DNA of 64,000 nucleotides from Fredinandcohnia onubensis. Lineage in GTDB: Bacteria > Bacillota > Bacilli > Bacillales > Bacillaceae_L. Under the pieces are notes generated by a model that saw nothing but the letters and a program-made list of their open reading frames with translations, was not told the DNA's origin and ran no database searches. Position numbers and translations under genes: made by a program. The stretch covers positions 1-64,000 of the forward strand of contig NZ_NSEA01000024.1 in NCBI RefSeq assembly GCF_002734285.1, given 5' to 3'. Position 1 is the stretch's first letter, and each line of letters starts with the position of its first letter. Of this stretch, positions 1 through 9,242 are shown in pieces.

Positions 1-22
1 AGCGAAAGGAATGAATATAAAC

Positions 23-607
23 ATGATTAAAATTGGTATTCTTACAGGTAGCACAAGAGATTCAAGGGTGAATCTACAAGTCGCAGAATGGGTGAAATCA
101 ATCGCGGATAAAAGAACGGATGCAGAATTTGAGTTAGTAGACATTAAAGACTATAACCTACCAAAATTTAATGAGCCTATTCCGGCGATTATGTCACAGG
201 AATATCAAGCTCCAGAAGCACATGCATGGTCTGAAAAAATTAGTAGTCTCGATGGATTTATATTTGTCACTCCGGAATATAATAAGGCTATTACCTCTGG
301 GTTGAAGGATGCAATTGATTATTTATACGTTGAGTGGAATCATAAAGCAGCGGGAATTGTAAGTTATGGATCAACTTTAGGTGTTACCGCGGCAAATGAT
401 TTACGCCTTATTTTAACAGTGCCAAAGGTAGCAACTGTTGGACCTTCTGTTGCGATGAGTCTATTTACTGATTTTCAAGATATGAGTAGATTTAATCCAG
501 CACCTTTCCACGAGGATTCCTTACATAAAACAATAGACGATGTTGTCGCGTGGTCTACAGCATTAAAAGGAATCAGACAAAAGGATTCTGAATTACAAAC
601 TGTATAA
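23..607 (+). CDS. NADPH-dependent FMN reductase family protein
   Basis: A cytosolic flavodoxin-like oxidoreductase that would reduce FMN, quinones or azo compounds with NAD(P)H. The N-terminus carries the beta1 and phosphate-loop motif GILTGSTR (about residues 4-11), followed by the FVTPEYN (mid-protein) and GIVSYGS motifs typical of the family. I chose ATG 23 over ATG 11 because AAAGGA ends at base 10, directly against ATG 11, and because relatives begin MKIG. It runs into the YdhR-like gene 14 bases downstream, so the two are probably co-transcribed. The protein at 45157 is a clear paralogue with the same motifs. The physiological substrate cannot be read from sequence. Confidence 0.88.
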   Translation: MIKIGILTGSTRDSRVNLQVAEWVKSIADKRTDAEFELVDIKDYNLPKFNEPIPAIMSQEYQAPEAHAWSEKISSLDGFIFVTPEYNKAITSGLKDAIDYLYVEWNHKAAGIVSYGSTLGVTAANDLRLILTVPKVATVGPSVAMSLFTDFQDMSRFNPAPFHEDSLHKTIDDVVAWSTALKGIRQKDSELQTV

Positions 608-621
608 AAAGGAGAGTCACT

Positions 622-927
622 ATGGCATACGTATTACAGGTAGATTTTAAAATGGATGGACCATTCGGAGATGAAATGGCTGGAGCGTTTACTGATTTGG
701 CCAAAAGCATTAATGAAGAACCAGGTTTCATCTGGAAAATTTGGACCGAAAATCCGGAAGCAAAAGAAGCGGGTGGAATCTATTTATTCGAGACAAAAGA
801 AACTGCTGAAAAATACCTCGACATGCATACGAAAAGATTAGGTGGCTTTGGTATCAACGGTGTAAACGGGAAGATCTTTGCGATCAATTCGACGCTTACC
901 GAAATCACAAAAGGTCCAGTCAAGTAA
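622..927 (+). CDS. YdhR-like monooxygenase family protein
   Basis: A 101-residue single-domain protein resembling the YdhR family of dimeric alpha+beta-barrel putative monooxygenases. The pattern is a first strand YVLQVDF, the central GFIWKIWTENPE segment, then GGIYLFETKETAEKYLDMH. AAAGGAG at 608-614 gives a well-spaced ATG at 622. It follows the FMN reductase by 14 bases and is closed by the hairpin at 930-970. Pairing with a flavin reductase suggests a joint role in quinone or aromatic detoxification; that is inferred from context only. Confidence 0.82.
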   Translation: MAYVLQVDFKMDGPFGDEMAGAFTDLAKSINEEPGFIWKIWTENPEAKEAGGIYLFETKETAEKYLDMHTKRLGGFGINGVNGKIFAINSTLTEITKGPVK

Positions 928-929
928 AA

Positions 930-970
930 AAAGAGAAGTAGATTCTAAACGTGAGTCTACTTCTCTTTTT
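930..970. terminator. Bidirectional rho-independent terminator
   Basis: AGAGAAGTAGATTC (932-945) pairs with GAGTCTACTTCTCT (953-966) around a 7-base loop. It has A-runs to the left and T-runs to the right, so it can stop both the YdhR-like gene and the converging SLAP gene. Confidence 0.85.
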
Positions 971-1337
971 TATGTCTAAGTGTCGCATGTTCGATCGAAT
1001 TTGGAATCTCAAAACCATCAGCTGGAAAAATAAACGTCCACGGCATGCTGGTTTCAGGTGGTACCTGAAGAGCGGATAGGGTAAACTCGTGCTCAACTAG
1101 GAGTCTATCTCCGTCACAAAACTGTAACGGTGTATTTTCAAATACAAGATATTGTGCCGTTCGATTATGTACAATTGCGGTTACTAACCGTTCGTTTTTG
1201 TGGTTTACTGCCACCCGGATAATAGTAAAACTAATTCCTTCTTCTATGATCTCTTCACGAAAGAGCTGTTCGATTACATCTCGATCCTTCCGCGAAATCG
1301 TCCGATCCCAGGCAGCTTCAAATACTAGTTTTTGCAT
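957..1337 (-). CDS. SLAP domain-containing protein
   Basis: A 126-residue protein that looks like a stand-alone SLAP domain, a beta-rich domain seen in Bacillus proteins of accessory Sec/S-layer assembly loci. Visible features are the opening LVFEAAWD, a run of hydrophobic strands, EFTLSALQVPPETSMPW and the closing WTFIFPAD. There is no signal peptide or membrane segment, so it should be cytosolic. A GAGGTG ribosome site precedes ATG. No secA2 or S-layer gene is nearby, so its partner is unknown. Family assignment is by pattern recognition. Confidence 0.7.
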   Translation of the reverse strand: MQKLVFEAAWDRTISRKDRDVIEQLFREEIIEEGISFTIIRVAVNHKNERLVTAIVHNRTAQYLVFENTPLQFCDGDRLLVEHEFTLSALQVPPETSMPWTFIFPADGFEIPNSIEHATLRHKKEK

Positions 1338-1584
1338 GTCTTCACCTCAATATCTTATATTATAACAAATAATAAGATGTGCTTTTACTTCTACCTTTTC
1401 TCGAGGGTAATTGTTTTAAGACAATCTCATGGTCGAATGGTACATTTTGGTATAAAATGAGGGTATATTAGAAAATTGGACATAGGGGAATAGCTGATTG
1501 GAAGGCCCTGTTCAGGAAAAAGTGTTTCCCATAAAATGGTGGGACGCGGGACCTGTCCCTGTGTCCCAGATAGATGGTGGTAGT
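1338..1584. other. Leader of the bceRSAB-like operon
   Basis: An intergenic stretch of 247 bases. The GTAATTGTTTTAAGACAATC segment (about 1408-1427) contains a small inverted repeat, TTGT/ACAA, and may be part of the promoter or operator region. A REP-like element fills 1540-1568. I cannot assign a promoter securely. Confidence 0.35.
1540..1568. repeat. REP-like 29-bp palindrome, B orientation
   Basis: An imperfect palindrome with the core GGGACCTGTCCC flanked by TGGGAC and GTCCCA. It ends 16 bases before the GTG start at 1585, just upstream of the GGTGG ribosome site. Single copy of the family described in the findings. Confidence 0.85.
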
Positions 1585-2280
1585 GTGTTTAAGATTTTGT
1601 TGATTGAAGATGATGTGAGTTTGTTTAATGAGATACGGGAGCGGTTGTTGCAGTGGTCGTATGATGTGTATGGGATCGGTGACTTCAGTAATGTAATGAA
1701 GGAGTTTACGAGAATTCAACCCGATCTGGTTATTATCGATATTCAGCTGCCGAAATTTGATGGCTTTCATTGGTGTCGGATGATTCGAACGCATTCGAAG
1801 GTCCCGATTATTTTTCTGTCGTCGAGGGACCACCCGACGGATATGGTGATGTCGATGCAGTTGGGTGCGGATGATTTTGTTCAGAAGCCGTTTCATTTTG
1901 ACGTGCTCATTGCGAAAATTCAGGCCGTCCTTAGACGAGTCTACAATTACAGCCTTGAACAGCAAATTCATTTAAAAATTTGGAATGGGGCATCTGTTGA
2001 TTACGTAAAAAACACTGTGCAAAAGGATACTGGAACAATTGAACTAACAAAAAATGAAATGTTTATATTGAAAATTCTAATTGAAAATGTAAACCAAATC
2101 GTCAGCCGTGAGGAGCTCATCAAAAGTCTGTGGGATGATGAACGATTTGTAAGTGACAATACCCTGACAGTAAACGTCAATCGATTACGAAAGCGCCTTG
2201 ATGAAATCGGCCTAGGTCAATTTATTGAGACGAAAGTCGGACAAGGATATATGGCTAGGGAAGAGGATGGCGTGGAATGA
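1585..2280 (+). CDS. BceR-type response regulator (OmpR family)
   Basis: A 231-residue two-component regulator. The receiver domain starts at once (KILLIEDD), the phosphoacceptor is D52 in IIDIQLP, and K in VQKPF is conserved. The C-terminal winged helix includes LTKNEMFILKIL and the recognition segment SDNTLTVNVNRLRKRL. I chose GTG 1585, preceded by GGTGG, because the longer reading from TTG 1498 would translate the repeat at 1540-1568. The coding end overlaps the kinase by four bases (ATGA). By analogy to BceRS it should activate the ABC transporter genes behind it in response to a peptide antibiotic; the inducer is not deducible. Confidence 0.9.
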   Translation: MFKILLIEDDVSLFNEIRERLLQWSYDVYGIGDFSNVMKEFTRIQPDLVIIDIQLPKFDGFHWCRMIRTHSKVPIIFLSSRDHPTDMVMSMQLGADDFVQKPFHFDVLIAKIQAVLRRVYNYSLEQQIHLKIWNGASVDYVKNTVQKDTGTIELTKNEMFILKILIENVNQIVSREELIKSLWDDERFVSDNTLTVNVNRLRKRLDEIGLGQFIETKVGQGYMAREEDGVE

Positions 2281-3281
2281 TAAAGAAATTTCTCGTCGAA
2301 AGGCGCAGTTGGATACTATTATTCTGCTTTCTTCAAGTGTTAATCCTGCTGATTGGGTATCTTGATTCATCCCTGTCATTTCGTTCTATTCTCTATATTG
2401 TTTTTGTCTTTGTCGTCATATTTATTTTATTTCTCGTGATTCGTCACAATCGGGAAGCTTCTTTTTATAAAAATATAGAAGAATGGGACCCAGGTGTAGG
2501 TATCGAAAGCCTCCAAGAAAGTAATACACCTTTCGAAAAAATGGTAGAATCGGCTCTTAAACAGCATCATCATTATTATAAAAGTGAAATAAGTCGTTAC
2601 GCAACAAGTGTTGAACAGGAAAAAGATGAATTATTATCCTGGATTCACGAAGTTAAAACGCCACTGACAACGATGAGATTAATGATTGAAAGAGTCGAGG
2701 ACCACACGTTAAAGGAGCAGCTCATGTCAGAATGGCTTCGGGTTCACTTGCTTCTTGACCTTCAGCTGCACGGGCGGCGAATCCCTTTCATGGAAAACGA
2801 CCTCTATATCGAGAAGGTTGATTTGAAAGGATTACTCATTCAAGAAATTCAATCATTAAAATCATGGTGTTTTCAAAAGGGGATTGGCTTTGATGTGTCG
2901 CTAGAGGCTTCAGATGTGGTTTCTGACGGAAAGTGGCTTCAATTTATGTTGCGGCAACTCCTAACCAATGCGGTAAAATATAGTGAAAATGCCGATATCG
3001 AAATCCGAAGCTATCAAAAAAATGACCAAGTGGTCTTAGAAATCAAAGATTACGGACGCGGCATTAAGGAGAAGGACCTTCCACGCATTTTCGAAAAAGG
3101 ATTCACGTCTACAACTGACCATCGGGATCATGCGGCAACTGGAATGGGTCTTTACCTCACAAAAAATGCGGCAAAGCCGTTAAAAATTAGTATAGATGTC
3201 CACTCTGTATATGGAGAGGGAACAACTTTTACACTCACCTTTCCGAGAGAAAATGACTTTCTCAAACTAACAAGCATGTGA
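2277..3281 (+). CDS. BceS-type intramembrane-sensing histidine kinase
   Basis: A 334-residue sensor kinase. Two membrane helices at about 12-29 and 36-55 are separated by only a few residues, the hallmark of intramembrane-sensing kinases that need a BceAB-type transporter as sensor. Phospho-acceptor H124 lies in [10 protein letters not shown]. The ATPase domain shows LLTNAVKYS (N box), [19 protein letters not shown] (G1/F boxes) and GMGLYLTK (G2). The start overlaps the regulator stop. The stop codon lies inside a hairpin at 3272-3299. The protein would pass phosphate to the regulator at 1585. Confidence 0.92.
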   Translation: MIKKFLVERRSWILLFCFLQVLILLIGYLDSSLSFRSILYIVFVFVVIFILFLVIRHNREASFYKNIEEWDPGVGIESLQESNTPFEKMVESALKQHHHYYKSEISRYATSVEQEKDELLSWIHEVKTPLTTMRLMIERVEDHTLKEQLMSEWLRVHLLLDLQLHGRRIPFMENDLYIEKVDLKGLLIQEIQSLKSWCFQKGIGFDVSLEASDVVSDGKWLQFMLRQLLTNAVKYSENADIEIRSYQKNDQVVLEIKDYGRGIKEKDLPRIFEKGFTSTTDHRDHAATGMGLYLTKNAAKPLKISIDVHSVYGEGTTFTLTFPRENDFLKLTSM

Positions 3282-3299
3282 CAAGAATGTCACATGCTT
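3272..3299 (+). terminator. Hairpin between kinase and ABC genes
   Basis: AAGCATGTGAC pairs perfectly with GTCACATGCTT over a 6-base loop. It contains the kinase stop codon and is followed by a short T-rich tract. It probably acts as an attenuator that separates regulator/kinase from transporter expression. Confidence 0.6.
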
Positions 3300-3372
3300 T
3301 CATGTTTTGTTCGGTGATTCGAAGGAAAAAGAGCTCAATCCCGTTTATGCTATAGGTAAGGAGTTGATACAA

Positions 3373-4134
3373 TTGAACATTTTAGAAGCTAATAAAATTG
3401 TAAAAACATACGGAAACAAGTGGAACCGCCAAGAGGTTCTAAAAGGAATCGACATCGAGGTTAAGAAGGGTGAGTTCGTTGGAATCATGGGCCCTTCAGG
3501 CTCTGGTAAAACAACATTACTAAATGTACTTTCCTCCATTGATCGCGTAAGCTCAGGGTCGATCCGAGTGGAAGGCAAGGAATTCACAAGCATGAAAGAC
3601 AAACAACTTGCTGAATTTCGAAAACAGCACCTCGGGTTTATTTTTCAGGAATATCATCTATTAGATACATTAACGGTAAAAGAAAATATTATGCTGCCAC
3701 TAACGGTTAATAGAATTTCACCTAGAGCTGCACAAGTCATGTTTGAGGATGTGGCAAAGGAATTAGGAATTTTTGAAGTGAAAGATAAATATCCGAACGA
3801 GATTTCAGGAGGCCAAAAGCAGCGGGCTTCAGCAGCACGTGCATTCGTACATGAACCGAGTATTATTTTTGCGGATGAACCAACAGGTGCGCTTGATTCA
3901 AAGTCGGCTTCAGACTTACTAAACAAACTAAGTGACTTAAATGAAAAGCGGGAAGCAACCATTGTGATGGTCACACATGACCCTCAAGCAGCAAGCTACT
4001 GCAGCCGGGTTATTTTTATCAGAGATGGGCAAATCTTTACGAAATTAAATCGAGGCGAAGAGAGCAGACAGGACTTCTTCAATGATATTATAAAAACCCA
4101 GGCTGTGTTAGGTGGGGTGCAGCATGAGCTTTAA
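3373..4134 (+). CDS. BceA-type ABC transporter ATP-binding protein
   Basis: A 253-residue ATPase of the MacB/BceA group that powers a peptide-antibiotic detoxification transporter at the membrane. Seen: Walker [11 protein letters not shown]-loop [12 protein letters not shown], signature SGGQKQR, Walker [14 protein letters not shown] and the H-loop VTHD. TTG 3373 is preferred: AAGGAG at 3358-3363 lies nine bases upstream, whereas an upstream TTG at 3307 has no ribosome site. It overlaps the permease start by 11 bases, indicating translational coupling. Confidence 0.92.
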   Translation: MNILEANKIVKTYGNKWNRQEVLKGIDIEVKKGEFVGIMGPSGSGKTTLLNVLSSIDRVSSGSIRVEGKEFTSMKDKQLAEFRKQHLGFIFQEYHLLDTLTVKENIMLPLTVNRISPRAAQVMFEDVAKELGIFEVKDKYPNEISGGQKQRASAARAFVHEPSIIFADEPTGALDSKSASDLLNKLSDLNEKREATIVMVTHDPQAASYCSRVIFIRDGQIFTKLNRGEESRQDFFNDIIKTQAVLGGVQHEL

Positions 4135-6073
4135 AAGCCTCATCCTTCGAAATCTAGTAAAAAACATTAAAAACTATTATTTATATGTGTTTGCTCTCAT
4201 TTTTAGTGTCGCGTTATACTTTGCCTTTGTTACGTTGCAGTATGACCCAGCGATGGATGAAGCGGCAGGGGCTGTTAAGGGTGCTGCTGCGATAAAGGCT
4301 GCGTCTGTCATGCTAATCGCCATCGTTATGGTTTTCCTTGTTTATGCTAATACCTTATTCATTAAGCGTCGTGGTAAGGAAATTGGGTTGTTCCAATTAG
4401 TCGGTATCTCAAAAGGAAAAACATTTTGGATCTTAAGTGTCGAAAACATGATTTTGTATTTCGGATCAATGATCATAGGAATCTTTCTCGGGTTTGTATC
4501 TTCAAAACTTGTAATGATGATTTTGTTAAAAATCATTGGGATCAATGAGGTTGCCGAGTTGCGTTTTTCACCTGAAGCTCTTGTTCAAACGGTGCTAGTG
4601 TTTGCTGCGATTTATGTGTTGATTATGGGAATGAATGCGTTGTTTATAAAACAACAGCAAATTCTATCATTGTTCAATACGACTTCTACAACAGAAGACA
4701 AAAGACGTAAGGTCTCCGTACTTGAAGTGGTGATTGGTGTACTCGGGCTTGGGCTAGTCATCTTTGGCTATTATTTATCAACTAAGCTATTCGATGGACA
4801 GTTTACGACGATGGAAGAATTGTTTATGGCTATGATAGCCATCTTAGGCTCTGTGATTATTGGAACGTACTTTTTTTACAAAGGATCAATTCGGTTTGTT
4901 TTTAATCTAATACGGAAAAAGAATAACGGGTATCTGACGGTGAATAAAGTACTTTCATTATCGTCGATTATGTTTCGGATGAAGTCTAATTCGATTTTAC
5001 TCACGGTTATTACAACGGTATCAGCTTTATCTCTAGGGCTGCTGTCACTCACATATATTTCGTATTATTCAGCTGAAAAGTCAGCGGCAGAATCTGTCGT
5101 TTATGATTTTTCGATCCCGAATGAAGAGCGTGCTAGTCAATTTATTGAGGCTTTGGATAAAAATCAAATAGACCATTCTAAAACAGAAGTTGGATTTTTA
5201 CATGTGACTTCAGACCAGACTAATATACTCGAAATTAGCCTGGAGCAACCGTCAGGGGCAGATAGTATCGATCAAATGCCGCTGGTTATTGTTTCTGATG
5301 ATTCAGTTGATGATCTCGATGTTGTTGAAAATGAATCGATATTTGTAAATAACAACTCTGCTATTGAGTCTTTTATGACTTTTAACAAAGGGGATTTTAC
5401 TGTAAAAGGTAAAACAACAGCGATTGATTTAGAGTTTATAGGATTCGAAGAAATAAATGTACTACCATTGCGTTTAACAAATGGTGGGTTGCCGGTCGCA
5501 GTTGTAGATGATACAGTTTATCAGCAATTAGCTTCCGATACAGACCCAGAGGTAGCACATGAATTTTCTAAATCAATTGGGATTGATATTGAAGAAAGAG
5601 ATGACCTACAAAAGGCAAATGATATTTTTCATGAATTAGATATTGCAAAATGGGCGGCGCATGAATCGCAGCTAGATGCCTTTACCGACCAAAAAAGAAA
5701 TATGGGCATGATGATGTTCATCGTCGGATTTCTTGGATTGGTCTTCTTAGTTACGTCAGGTTGTATTCTCTATTTCAAGCAAATGGATGAAGGTGAAGAG
5801 GAAAAAGGAAGCTACACGATTTTGCGTAAATTAGGTTTCACAAGAACGGACCTGGTAAATGGTATCAAAATCAAACAATTATTTAACTTCGGAATACCAT
5901 TAGTAGTCGGATTAAGTCACAGTTATTTCGCCGTGAAATCAGGATGGTTCTGGTTCGGAACGGAGCTCTGGACCCCGATGATCATCGTCATGGTCCTATA
6001 CACCCTACTCTATTCCATCTTTGGTATCCTATCTGTGATGTATTACAAAAAGATCATAAAGGAAGCACTTTAA
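4124..6073 (+). CDS. BceB-type ABC transporter permease (FtsX family)
   Basis: A 649-residue permease with about ten membrane helices. It has the BceB layout: one N-terminal helix, groups of helices to about residue 310, a large extracellular domain of roughly 200 residues (about 320-530, hydrophilic and acidic), then three C-terminal helices. The cytoplasmic [14 protein letters not shown] segment is the FtsX-type coupling region. ATG 4124 follows GGTGGGG and overlaps the ATPase gene. Together with the ATPase and kinase it should sense and remove cell-wall-active peptides. A terminator follows at 6112. Confidence 0.92.
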   Translation: MSFKSLILRNLVKNIKNYYLYVFALIFSVALYFAFVTLQYDPAMDEAAGAVKGAAAIKAASVMLIAIVMVFLVYANTLFIKRRGKEIGLFQLVGISKGKTFWILSVENMILYFGSMIIGIFLGFVSSKLVMMILLKIIGINEVAELRFSPEALVQTVLVFAAIYVLIMGMNALFIKQQQILSLFNTTSTTEDKRRKVSVLEVVIGVLGLGLVIFGYYLSTKLFDGQFTTMEELFMAMIAILGSVIIGTYFFYKGSIRFVFNLIRKKNNGYLTVNKVLSLSSIMFRMKSNSILLTVITTVSALSLGLLSLTYISYYSAEKSAAESVVYDFSIPNEERASQFIEALDKNQIDHSKTEVGFLHVTSDQTNILEISLEQPSGADSIDQMPLVIVSDDSVDDLDVVENESIFVNNNSAIESFMTFNKGDFTVKGKTTAIDLEFIGFEEINVLPLRLTNGGLPVAVVDDTVYQQLASDTDPEVAHEFSKSIGIDIEERDDLQKANDIFHELDIAKWAAHESQLDAFTDQKRNMGMMMFIVGFLGLVFLVTSGCILYFKQMDEGEEEKGSYTILRKLGFTRTDLVNGIKIKQLFNFGIPLVVGLSHSYFAVKSGWFWFGTELWTPMIIVMVLYTLLYSIFGILSVMYYKKIIKEAL

Positions 6074-6111
6074 GGGATAGGTCCATTGTTCCACCCGTTC
6101 CTGTGTTTCAA

Positions 6112-6158
6112 ATGCAAAGAGTCGATTTCCCACTTGAGGGGAATTGGCTTTTTTGCAT
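6112..6158 (+). terminator. Terminator behind the permease gene
   Basis: AGTCGATTTCCC (6120-6131) pairs with GGGGAATTGGCT (6138-6149), allowing G-U pairs, and is followed by TTTTT. ATGCAA/TTGCAT extends the stem. A near-identical hairpin stands at 26384, also followed by the same 52-bp repeat family. Confidence 0.85.
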
Positions 6159-6194
6159 TAGTTGAATTTGGTTGTATTTTTGAGTTGTGTTGTG

Positions 6195-6412
6195 TAAGCA
6201 TGAAGGCCACTTCGAGCAAAATACACGACTGAAAAGATCTTCATAAGCTTGATGAAGACCACTTCGAGCAAAAAACACATCTGAAAAGTTCTTCATAAGC
6301 CCGATGAAGACCATTTTGAGCAAAAAAACGACTGAAAAGTCCTTCATAAGGTGGATGAAGACCACTTTTAACAAAAATCACAGTCGAAAAGTCCCTCATA
6401 AACCGCAGAAGC
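6195..6412. repeat. Tandem array, 51-52 bp period, CTTCAT/ATGAAG family
   Basis: About four units. The ATGAAG landmark recurs with TGAAG at 6201, 6253, 6305 and 6356, then a degenerate AGAAG at 6407: spacings 52, 52, 51, 51. Each junction is a small dyad, CTTCAT-(7 bases)-ATGAAG. The unit body reads roughly ACCACTTCGAGCAAAAAAC then ACTGAAAAGTC. No gene is supported here; short readings across it are repeat artefacts. Confidence 0.9.
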
Positions 6413-6438
6413 CTAGGTCCTCAGCGTTTCTACCTTCT

Positions 6439-6465
6439 GGGACGAGGGACCTGTCCCCGCGTCCC
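6439..6465. repeat. REP-like palindrome, B orientation
   Basis: GGGAC-GAGGGACCTGTCCCC-GCGTCCC; solitary copy between the 52-bp array and the manganese-transporter promoter. Confidence 0.8.
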
Positions 6466-6496
6466 GCCTATTTTTATATTTTTCTAAAAATTAATC

Positions 6497-6604
6497 TTGA
6501 CAGAATAGGTTGTAATGAGTTAGTTTTTCCTTAAGGAAACTTTTTGTCCGTGAGGAAAGTCCATCAGTCTATTTTTTTTACTCAAAAAGTTTCCCTAATG
6601 CAAC
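6497..6604 (+). promoter_or_regulatory. Mn-transporter promoter region with three MntR-like boxes
   Basis: A TTGACA -35-like hexamer lies at 6497-6502; the -10 is unclear. Box 1, TTTTTCCTTAAGGAAACTTT (6524-6543), closely resembles my recollection of the Bacillus MntR operator (TTTGCCTTAAGGAAAC). Box 2 is weaker (6541-6560, around GTGAGGAAAGT). Box 3 is in reverse at 6585-6604: its complement reads GTTGCATTAGGGAAACTTTT, like the mntH-type site. Manganese-dependent repression is inferred. Confidence 0.65.
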
Positions 6605-6635
6605 ATTTCTTCATTAATGCAAGGAGGAGCTAAAA

Positions 6636-7595
6636 TTGAAAAAAGTAAAAATAATGATTCGACTAATGGTTGTGGGTGTATGTATGACGCTGGTACTTAT
6701 AGGGTGCAGCAAGACAACTAGTGAGCCGCATAACGAGGATTCCACGAAGGGAACAATTCAAGTTGTCACAACGATTGCGCAAATAGGTGAACCCATGCAA
6801 ATCATTGGTGGAGACCGGGTTGAAGTTATAAGTCTTATGGGTCCTGGAGTTGATCCGCATCTGTATCAAGCTACCCAAGGAGATATCGCCACCCTACAAA
6901 ATGCAGATATCATTTTTTACAATGGATTACACCTAGAAGGTAATTTAGGCGAAGTTTTTGACAAGTTGAATGAAACGAAACCGGTATTTGCGATTGGGGA
7001 CTCAATCGATGAAAGTCGCTTGTTAAAGGACGAAGAGGGTGCGATTGACCCACATATTTGGTTTGACTTAGACCTTTGGAAGGATGCATTAGATAGTGCA
7101 ACTGAAAACTTAAAAAAACTTTCACCAAATGATGCTAGTTATTTTGAGGAAAACAAAAAAGATTATTTCGCTAGAATCGATGAGCTAAAAGCTGAGGCAA
7201 CCGAGAAAATGTCAAGTATTCCAGAAGAACAACGTGTCCTTGTCACGGCGCATGATGCATTTGGCTATTTTGGCCGCATGTATGACATCGAAGTGGTTGG
7301 TTTGCAGGGGCTAAGTACGGAGGATGAAGTCGGAATATCCGATATCCAATCAACAGTTGATTTGTTAATTGAAAAAAAGGTACCGTCTGTCTTTGTAGAA
7401 AGTAGTATCAACCAAAACTCAATCAAGGCAGTAATTGAGGGTGCCGCTAAAAAAGGTCTAGAAGTTTCGTTGGGAGGAGAGCTTTTCTCAGATGCGATGG
7501 GGCAGGCCGGAACTGAGGAAGGCACCTATCTAGGAATGTATCGTCACAATGTCAAAACGGTTTACGATGGGTTAACAAGGAGTGTTGATGAATGA
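6636..7595 (+). CDS. mntA: Manganese/zinc ABC transporter substrate-binding lipoprotein
   Basis: A 319-residue cluster A-I (ZnuA/MntA-type) binding protein. The signal peptide ends in a lipobox LIGC at about residues 21-24, so it is anchored to the outer face of the membrane. Metal-ligand regions are visible: DPHLYQA (first His), DPHIWFDLD (second His), a central Glu-containing VTAHDAFGYF/VVGLQG region and the late SLGGELFSDAMG Asp. There is no His-rich loop, which favours Mn over Zn. The start is TTG 6636 with AAGGAGG at 6621-6627. The gene overlaps the ATPase gene by four bases. Confidence 0.88.
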   Translation: MKKVKIMIRLMVVGVCMTLVLIGCSKTTSEPHNEDSTKGTIQVVTTIAQIGEPMQIIGGDRVEVISLMGPGVDPHLYQATQGDIATLQNADIIFYNGLHLEGNLGEVFDKLNETKPVFAIGDSIDESRLLKDEEGAIDPHIWFDLDLWKDALDSATENLKKLSPNDASYFEENKKDYFARIDELKAEATEKMSSIPEEQRVLVTAHDAFGYFGRMYDIEVVGLQGLSTEDEVGISDIQSTVDLLIEKKVPSVFVESSINQNSIKAVIEGAAKKGLEVSLGGELFSDAMGQAGTEEGTYLGMYRHNVKTVYDGLTRSVDE

Positions 7596-8347
7596 GCGTA
7601 CTTACAGTGGATGGACTTAGTGCCGCATATCGGAAAAATACAGTGCTTCAAGATGTTTCATTTACAATAAAGCAAGGGTCACTAACAAGCATCGTTGGTC
7701 CAAATGGAGCGGGGAAATCAACCCTTATTAAAGTTTTACTTGAACTTCACCCACGTTTAACAGGTACAACTTCTTTTTTTGGAACCACTTTAAAAAAGGA
7801 AAAGGCACGAGTTGGGTATGTCCCACAAAGAGGCTCAGTTGATTGGGATTTTCCTACAGATGCATTGGATGTTGTGATGATGGGGATGTACGGACAAATC
7901 GGATGGGTAAAGTGGCCAAACAAACATCATCGTGTAAAGGCTCTTGAGGCCTTGGATAAAGTGGGGATGGCTGATTATGCACATCGACAAATTAGTGAAT
8001 TGTCAGGTGGACAGCAGCAACGCGTCTTCTTAGCGAGGGCTTTGATCCAATATGCAGATTTGTATTTTATGGATGAACCGCTTGCTGGTGTTGATGCAGC
8101 TACAGAAAGAGCGATTATGACAATTTTAAAAGAATTGAAAAATGAAGGGAGAACTGTACTCGTTGTTCATCATGATCTCCAGACTGTAGAAGATTACTTT
8201 GATCAAGTCTTATTTTTAAATCGTTCTGTGATTGCACACGGTGATGTTGCTTCAACCTTCACAACGGAAAATATAGAAAGAACCTATGGTGGAACCATTC
8301 GATGGTTGAAGGAGGGAGTTGGCGTTGTCAATTCTACTCTCAAGTAA
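7592..8347 (+). CDS. mntB: Manganese ABC transporter ATP-binding protein
   Basis: A 251-residue ATPase energising Mn2+ (or Zn2+) import. Walker A GPNGAGKST (about 35-43), Q-loop YVPQRGSVDWDFP, signature LSGGQQQR, Walker B LYFMDEPLAGVD and H-loop VVHHD are complete. The DWDFP segment after the Q-loop is characteristic of MntB/SitB/ZnuC-type proteins. It begins inside the stop of mntA and its end overlaps the next permease by 23 bases, so the four genes form one translationally coupled unit. Confidence 0.9.
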   Translation: MSVLTVDGLSAAYRKNTVLQDVSFTIKQGSLTSIVGPNGAGKSTLIKVLLELHPRLTGTTSFFGTTLKKEKARVGYVPQRGSVDWDFPTDALDVVMMGMYGQIGWVKWPNKHHRVKALEALDKVGMADYAHRQISELSGGQQQRVFLARALIQYADLYFMDEPLAGVDAATERAIMTILKELKNEGRTVLVVHHDLQTVEDYFDQVLFLNRSVIAHGDVASTFTTENIERTYGGTIRWLKEGVGVVNSTLK

Positions 8348-9242
8348 CTTTCAGTGGGTTTTGTTTAGTACATTGCTCCTTGGAGTAGCTGCAGGTTTGG
8401 TTGGTTGTTTAGCTTATTGGAAAAAGCAAAGTCTGATGAGTGATGCACTTTCACATGCAGCTCTTCCTGGAGTAGTATTGATCTTTCTATTATTTCAGGT
8501 GAAAGACTTGTTTGTTTTAATGATTGGAGCATCTATTAGTGCGCTCCTTGGGGCATTCTGTATCATGTTGATAAAATCAACAACTCGTATCACGGAAGAC
8601 ACAGCGATGGGGATGATTTTAGCCGTGTTTTTTGGCGGAGGAATGGTTCTGTTGACTCTTGTGAATAAGACGAGTACAGGCAATCAGGCTGGTTTAAACA
8701 ATTTTATCTTTGGGCAAGCTGCCTCGATGGTCTCGTCAGATGTAATGACCATGTCAATTTTAGCGATTGCTGTGATTTTTATAGTTGTAATTGGCTTCAA
8801 GGAATGGAAACTGTTTTTGTTTGACCCGAACTTCGCAAAGGGGCTAAACCTATCCATAAAAGGGATGAACATCATCTATTTATTAATACTCGTACTCACG
8901 GTTGTCGTAGGAATTCAGGCGGTTGGCGTCATTCTTATGTCAGCCCTACTAATAATCCCACCTGTCAGTGCACGATATTGGACGCACTCATTCAAAACCA
9001 TGATGTGGTTATCAGGAATTTTCGGAGGGGTTTCAGGTGCTGTTGGAACAACAATTAGCGCTTTAGGAGTTGGATTACCAACGGGGCCATTCATTGTCGT
9101 GACCTCAGGATCTATCTTTCTAATATCCTTATTTTTGGGAATTAAAAAAGGGTTGGTCATTGAATCTATGATGTTACGAAATAAACGAAAAGAAGTACAT
9201 GAACAGATGGTTGCAACCTCTATTGTAAAGGAGGGAAATTAA
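8325..9242 (+). CDS. mntC: Manganese ABC transporter permease (first of two)
   Basis: A 305-residue member of the ABC-3 permease family (MntC/ZnuB type) with eight or nine hydrophobic helices. Family marks are GCLAYWKKQSLMSDALSHAALPG near the N-terminus, EDTAMGMIL, KEWKLFLFDPNFAKGLNL and the late SALLIIPPVSAR. TTG 8325 is chosen because AAGGAGGG (8309-8316) stands eight bases upstream; TTG 8319 would be only two bases away. It ends in TAATG shared with the next permease. Confidence 0.88.
   Translation: MSILLSSNFQWVLFSTLLLGVAAGLVGCLAYWKKQSLMSDALSHAALPGVVLIFLLFQVKDLFVLMIGASISALLGAFCIMLIKSTTRITEDTAMGMILAVFFGGGMVLLTLVNKTSTGNQAGLNNFIFGQAASMVSSDVMTMSILAIAVIFIVVIGFKEWKLFLFDPNFAKGLNLSIKGMNIIYLLILVLTVVVGIQAVGVILMSALLIIPPVSARYWTHSFKTMMWLSGIFGGVSGAVGTTISALGVGLPTGPFIVVTSGSIFLISLFLGIKKGLVIESMMLRNKRKEVHEQMVATSIVKEGN

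Noticed and set aside
1468-1971. Minus-strand reading frame of 167 codons opposite the response regulator
   Set aside because: No ribosome site, composition rich in His/Arg/Ile typical of antisense reading, fully inside the bceR-like gene.
6108-6534. Short reading frames on both strands between the bceB-like gene and mntA
   Set aside because: They consist of terminator, 52-bp repeats and a REP-like element translated in frame; internal repetition of the protein is a repeat artefact.
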